Below are positions 60,100 through 64,000 of a DNA stretch of 64,000 bases, in pieces (position 1 is the first letter of the stretch; each line of letters opens with the position of its first letter). The stretch covers positions 5,803,682 through 5,867,681 of the forward strand of contig NC_069130.1 in the NCBI RefSeq assembly GCF_026914265.1. The letters run 5' to 3'. The position numbers and the translations under genes are program-made. Below the pieces are notes generated by a model. That model had not been told where the DNA came from. It worked only from the letters and a program-made list of their open reading frames with translations, and searched no databases. The stretch is from Mya arenaria (lineage: Eukaryota; Mollusca; Bivalvia; Myida; Myidae).

Positions 60100-61740
60100 A
60101 GTGTGAACAAGACGTGTGAATGAATTTGCGTCCTTAGCTTCTTTTTTCAATATTTTTAAACGATTTCACTCATATTTTGCTCAAAATATAGTAAATGATG
60201 GTGTTGACATTCACGATAATGCTCATAATGACAGTATGCGCACCTTTCTAAAACTATTTATATTGCTGTATGCCGATGATACAATAATCATGTCAGAAAC
60301 TGAAAATGGGTTTCTAAACTCTCTTAACATATACTCCAACTACTGTGATATATGGAAATTAACAGTCAAAACAACAAAATCAAATATTGTTGTTTTTATT
60401 AAAGGCCGACAAAAGTTATATAATATCAAATTCTGATCCGAAATTCCAACCGTTTATTTTTACCCATTGACCTTCGCATATAGCTTTTTGATAAAACAAT
60501 AAAACTTATTTTGTTATATGGTTCAGAAATCTGGGGATTTGAAAACAATGATATATTGGAAATAGTTGAACTTAAATATTTAAACGCTCAACGCCAAACT
60601 ACATGATATACATGTACGGCGAAACAGGAATGAAACCTTTTTCGATTAATATAGAAGAAAAAAAGTATAGCATTTTGGGGGAGATTGCTTTTTCCAAACA
60701 ACAAGCTCTCATCCCTGATATATAGAGTAATATATAATATAGCATCGCCTTCAAATGATATCATTTTAAAGAAAAAATTCTTGGATATACTTCATTAAAA
60801 CGATTCTTATCAAATGCGGTCTAAATTACTTAGGGCTTAGTCAAGAGATTATAAATCCTAAATGGTTAATAAACAATGTAAAGCAAAAGTTAAATGATCT
60901 ACTTTTAAATGACTGATGGTCGAATATAGAAAATGCAAGTCATAGTATTTTTTATAGAATTTAAAAAAATAGCCTTATATAAAATATCTTAGTAAAACGC
61001 CAAACAAGCAATTGTTTCTATTTATTAAATTTAAAACAAGAAATCACAGGATGCCTATTGAAATTGGCAACTGGCTTAGAATGCCATTAAATGCACGAGT
61101 ATGTATGTAATCATTGCATTAATAAAGAAGGTGACGAATTTCACTATTAGTTTGAATGCAACCTTTTAAATAACGAACGAAAACAGTTTCTCAAACCATA
61201 CTTCTATAGACACCCTAATAATTTATAAATATTAAAAGCAACAAGCAAACGCAAACACATTTGTATAGATTTATAACTACTTTTTCAAAGATTAGGTAGT
61301 TGGTTGGTTGTAAATTTTGAGTCATTTTCAGCTATACTGATAATCGAATTACAGAAAATGTGTATGGTTGTATTACTCTTTTCAATTGTATAGTTCTTCT
61401 TAGCATATACAAAATGTACAGCTTATTTGTATCGTCATTTTATACAAGATTTACGTTTATGTGTATGTGATACGATACAAATGAATGTATATAGGAATAA
61501 GAAAATATAGTACCTTATTTCATAAGTGACTATCTGTTAGAAATTGCAATAATACACATTCAGAAATGTTTGTATGTTTATATGTGTTCAAATTCATGAC
61601 TCTCCGATACGCATGTTGGGTATCACATTCTAAATTTAAGCATATATCTGCCGCAATGTCATTTTTGTTCATTTTATATACCTCATTTGCCATATATTAT
61701 AGTATGAGAGAATAAACGTTACGTTGTTTGACTTTGACTT
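60100..61740 (+). mobile_element. Non-LTR retrotransposon (LINE) remnant, 3' half of reverse transcriptase
   Basis: Residues L-L-Y-A-D-D-T-I-I-M form the reverse transcriptase active-site box, followed by C-D-I-W-K-L-T-V and N-I-V-V-F (60257-60410). Downstream, out of frame with each other, are L-L-Y-G-S-E-I-W-G-F, F-W-G-R-L and R-N-H-R-M-P-I-E, the usual order in animal LINEs of the CR1/L2/jockey kind. Many stops and shifts after 60436. The 5' part is missing. A possible 3' end lies near 61740 after AATAAACGTTACGTTG. Confidence 0.75.
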
Positions 61741-62055
61741 TTATGTATTTGGCAGGTAATTCGAGATGATTTGAGTAGATATACATCGTGTTAATGGTCA
61801 TTATTTGTTTTTATATATTTTCAGTCTCAATTCAAGTATATATAGTAAACGAAAAAACCGTAAATGTTAACAAAAGCAGCAAAAAGTTCGCTTAATCCAC
61901 AGATTTCACAGTAAAAATCAATAGAAATCACAATATCAAACACACACATCAGTATCATCAGTATTTTGATAATTTATTGAAGTCTCATCAATACAACATA
62001 TATTTATCACATGCTTACCCTTGTTTTCCGTGTAATATACCCATTACGAATATTT

Positions 62056-62079
62056 TTATCTTACACATGTGTAAGATAA
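62056..62079. repeat. Perfect 24-nt palindrome
   Basis: Half-site TTATCTTACACA followed at once by its complement TGTGTAAGATAA. Could be a transposon end or a cruciform-prone site. Confidence 0.9.
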
Positions 62080-62184
62080 CATATCAGACAATTTTATTGG
62101 CTAGACTAATCACACGCGACCTAGATATTCCTCCGCATTGTTTGTAAACAAAACGGTTTAAACGCCAACCAATACTTACCTAAA

Positions 62185-62740
62185 TAATGAAGCTGTATGA
62201 CTTCCGGGAGACAAATGGCTAACGAATTATAGTGCAAGAAAGCATCTTGTTAAAAAAACTTTCTGTTAACAATGTTCCACCAAACCAGATAATGCAGATC
62301 ACTAGTCACAGAAATATCCAGTCAGTCAACAAATACAGCCACATTAGTGACAAACAACACGAGAACATTTCAAACATCTCCATCTTGACAAACACAGGCA
62401 ATATGCAATCAATGACATTTGCTTGCCAGTTTAATAAGCTCTCGTTTAACAAAAACAAAAATACGAATTCCGCAGCACAGGCTTCTCAGTACATATTCCA
62501 TGACGGCTAGAACATCATGTTCGCTGGAAACATTCTTGAAACTTTTTTAACATCAACATCCAGGCTAGTTCTGGCTTCCATAACTTTAATGTTGATATTT
62601 ATAGTTTTGATGTTTAATATACAGTTAAAGTTATGGCGTAACCCCCATACCAGAGTCAACCAGAACCAACTGAGTATGATGATGCAATTGAATGACTCTG
62701 CATCATATGACCATGATGACGTCGATGGATTCTATTTATA
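62185..62740 (+). mobile_element. Crypton-like tyrosine recombinase tail (KIAA1958/DUF3504-type), broken
   Basis: N-Y-S-A-R-K-H-L-V-K-K, then across a one-base shift in an A run L-S-V-N-N-V-P-P-N-Q-I-M-Q-I-T, then S-H-R-N-I-Q-S-V-N-K-Y. The His and the Tyr nine residues later fit the box II His and nucleophile of tyrosine recombinases. The usual G-H is S-H here. It ends at a TAG near 62508. The upstream catalytic half was not found. Confidence 0.6.
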
Positions 62741-62772
62741 GCATCGGATTCACATTGTTCATTTAGTTGAAA

Positions 62773-63340
62773 CAGGGCTGCCACGATACGCCAAGACCGT
62801 ATCGCGGTATATTGCGATACAAGAGCAGCGTATCACGATACGTACCGCGATATTTTTGTGTATTAATAATATTGTTTCGAATTGGAACATTTTATTCAAA
62901 ACAGCAAACTGCTTAAACAATTTATAGATATGATGATATCCTATGTTGATTAGAACATATCTAACTAAAAACAAATGAACCAAAACACAACAATAAAACC
63001 ATCACGGAGTTCAAAACTTCTATATCATTTCAGTCTAACTTTGGACTAGAAATATGTAAACAATTAACACTAAGACCAAACATAGACTGTCTCAAGTCCT
63101 TCTTTACTCAGTCACATTTCTGACAGTTTTCCTTACAAAAGAGTAACATGTCTACAAGATCTGAAGCTAGGCAAGATCTCTATATCTCCCGCTGTGCTGA
63201 ACACGCGTTCGGATGGTTCTGACGTCGCTGGGATGCAAAGCCGAGCTTTAACTAGATTGGCAAGTAAAGGAGTAGAAGCAATGCTTCTTCCACCAAAGGA
63301 TCCATTTCAATTTTTATTGGTTGGACCATTTTGTATTCAT
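62773..63340 (-). mobile_element. hAT transposon, 3' part with transposase C-terminus
   Basis: A hAT-like end CAGGGCTGCCACGATACG begins at 62773, with subterminal TATCGCGGTATATTGCGATA. On the minus strand 63133-63240 encodes A-R-L-C-I-P-A-T-S-E-P-S-E-R-V-F-S-T-A-G, the diagnostic dimerisation motif of hAT transposases. The D-P and L-W-W segments before it lie in other frames, so the gene is shifted at least twice. The opposite end was not found before the window edge. Confidence 0.75.
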
Positions 63341-64000
63341 CTTTATTATTATTATATTTAATCAGTCATGACGAAGTTGTTTATATTTCGCTCCTTGTCA
63401 GTGAATGCCTTAAAATTCAATCTCCAACGCACTGATCTCCATTGATAAAAGTCCAAAACCCGGGCTAATGTCCGTTTTTTTTGCAAAAAAGCGGAACGCC
63501 ATATCCAACAGAAAATGTTATGTTTTATTTTGTAAACTGAATAAATTTGTTTACTGTACTGCGGTTTTAATATTGAAACAGTGTCATTTCATTTATGTGC
63601 TCAAACACATCGTGCACGATAAATCTATACCAAAATATGTGGTAAATACACTGTGAAAGAAATGAAACATCTGTTATTATCTATATTTGGCTTATTGTTT
63701 ATCATGTTACGTTTAATAAAAATACTATAAACTGTAAGAAAACACAAAATTGATCGGTGACAAATTGATCGGTACGGTGAACGGCGATCCGGAGACCTGG
63801 GTTTTAGGGATATTGCAAGCGCCTACATGACTGGAACAGGAAGTAATCGATTATTGAATCTGCACACGTCAATTTTTTGGTCATAATCCAAATTATGAAA
63901 AGACCGATAAGTTTTGAAAATTGAATTTTAATGGAAAAAACCGGCACGCTAATGTTGTACGTTATGTTATGTAAGTCACATAAACCGCGTAAATGCGTGT
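63341..64000. other. Right end of window, no gene seen
   Basis: AT-rich; may include the rest of the hAT element. A 62-codon plus ORF (63468-63656) shows no motif. Confidence 0.35.

Overview
Organism and base use. The window is AT-rich animal DNA with long introns, and it contains LINE, hAT and Crypton-like remnants, a tandem repeat built on GTGACCTTGACC, and trinucleotide microsatellites. Together these suggest a mollusc, most likely a heterodont bivalve. I cannot name the species.

Main content. Three head-to-tail copies of one very large gene lie on the minus strand, transcribed from high to low coordinates: copy A (54.8 to 36.0 kb), copy B (29.4 to 6.8 kb) and copy C (5.1 kb and on past the left edge). 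I rebuilt the exons from GT/AG sites and reading phase. Copies A and B each have 23 coding exons (E1-E23) with matching phases. The undamaged exon lengths sum to 10,203 nt, about 3,400 residues. The predicted protein has a short signal peptide (E1), a C-type lectin domain (E2+E3), two small Cys-rich modules (E4, TNFR-like; E5, EGF-like), an unassigned module (E6), and a stalk of at least 17 FN3-like repeats (E7-E23). It has no C-terminal membrane segment, so it is probably secreted. A role in binding sugars or microbes is inferred from the lectin domain alone.

State of the copies. The stalk is nearly identical between A and B (8 residue differences of 508 in one E19 stretch), while the lectin heads share only about two thirds of residues. 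Between B and C, intron 3 is about 96% identical but lectin exon E3 is only about 79% identical, and replacement changes far outnumber silent ones. Each copy also shows at least one apparent break: A has two frameshifts (E6, E8), B has a 4-nt loss in E15 and an altered E5 acceptor, and C has a stop in the signal exon. These may be decaying paralogues, segregating null alleles or assembly errors.

Layout. 0-5.1 kb: copy C 5' part. 5.1-6.8 kb: C upstream block and a LINE 3' fragment. 6.8-29.4 kb: copy B. 29.4-36.0 kb: intergenic DNA with a GC-rich block, an (ATT)n tract and two non-autonomous DNA transposon candidates. 36.0-54.8 kb: copy A. 54.8-64 kb: a long (CAT)n tract just upstream of A, a repeat pair, a tandem satellite, a decayed LINE, a Crypton-like recombinase tail and a hAT transposase fragment. 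No RNA genes, CRISPR arrays or LTR elements were recognised.
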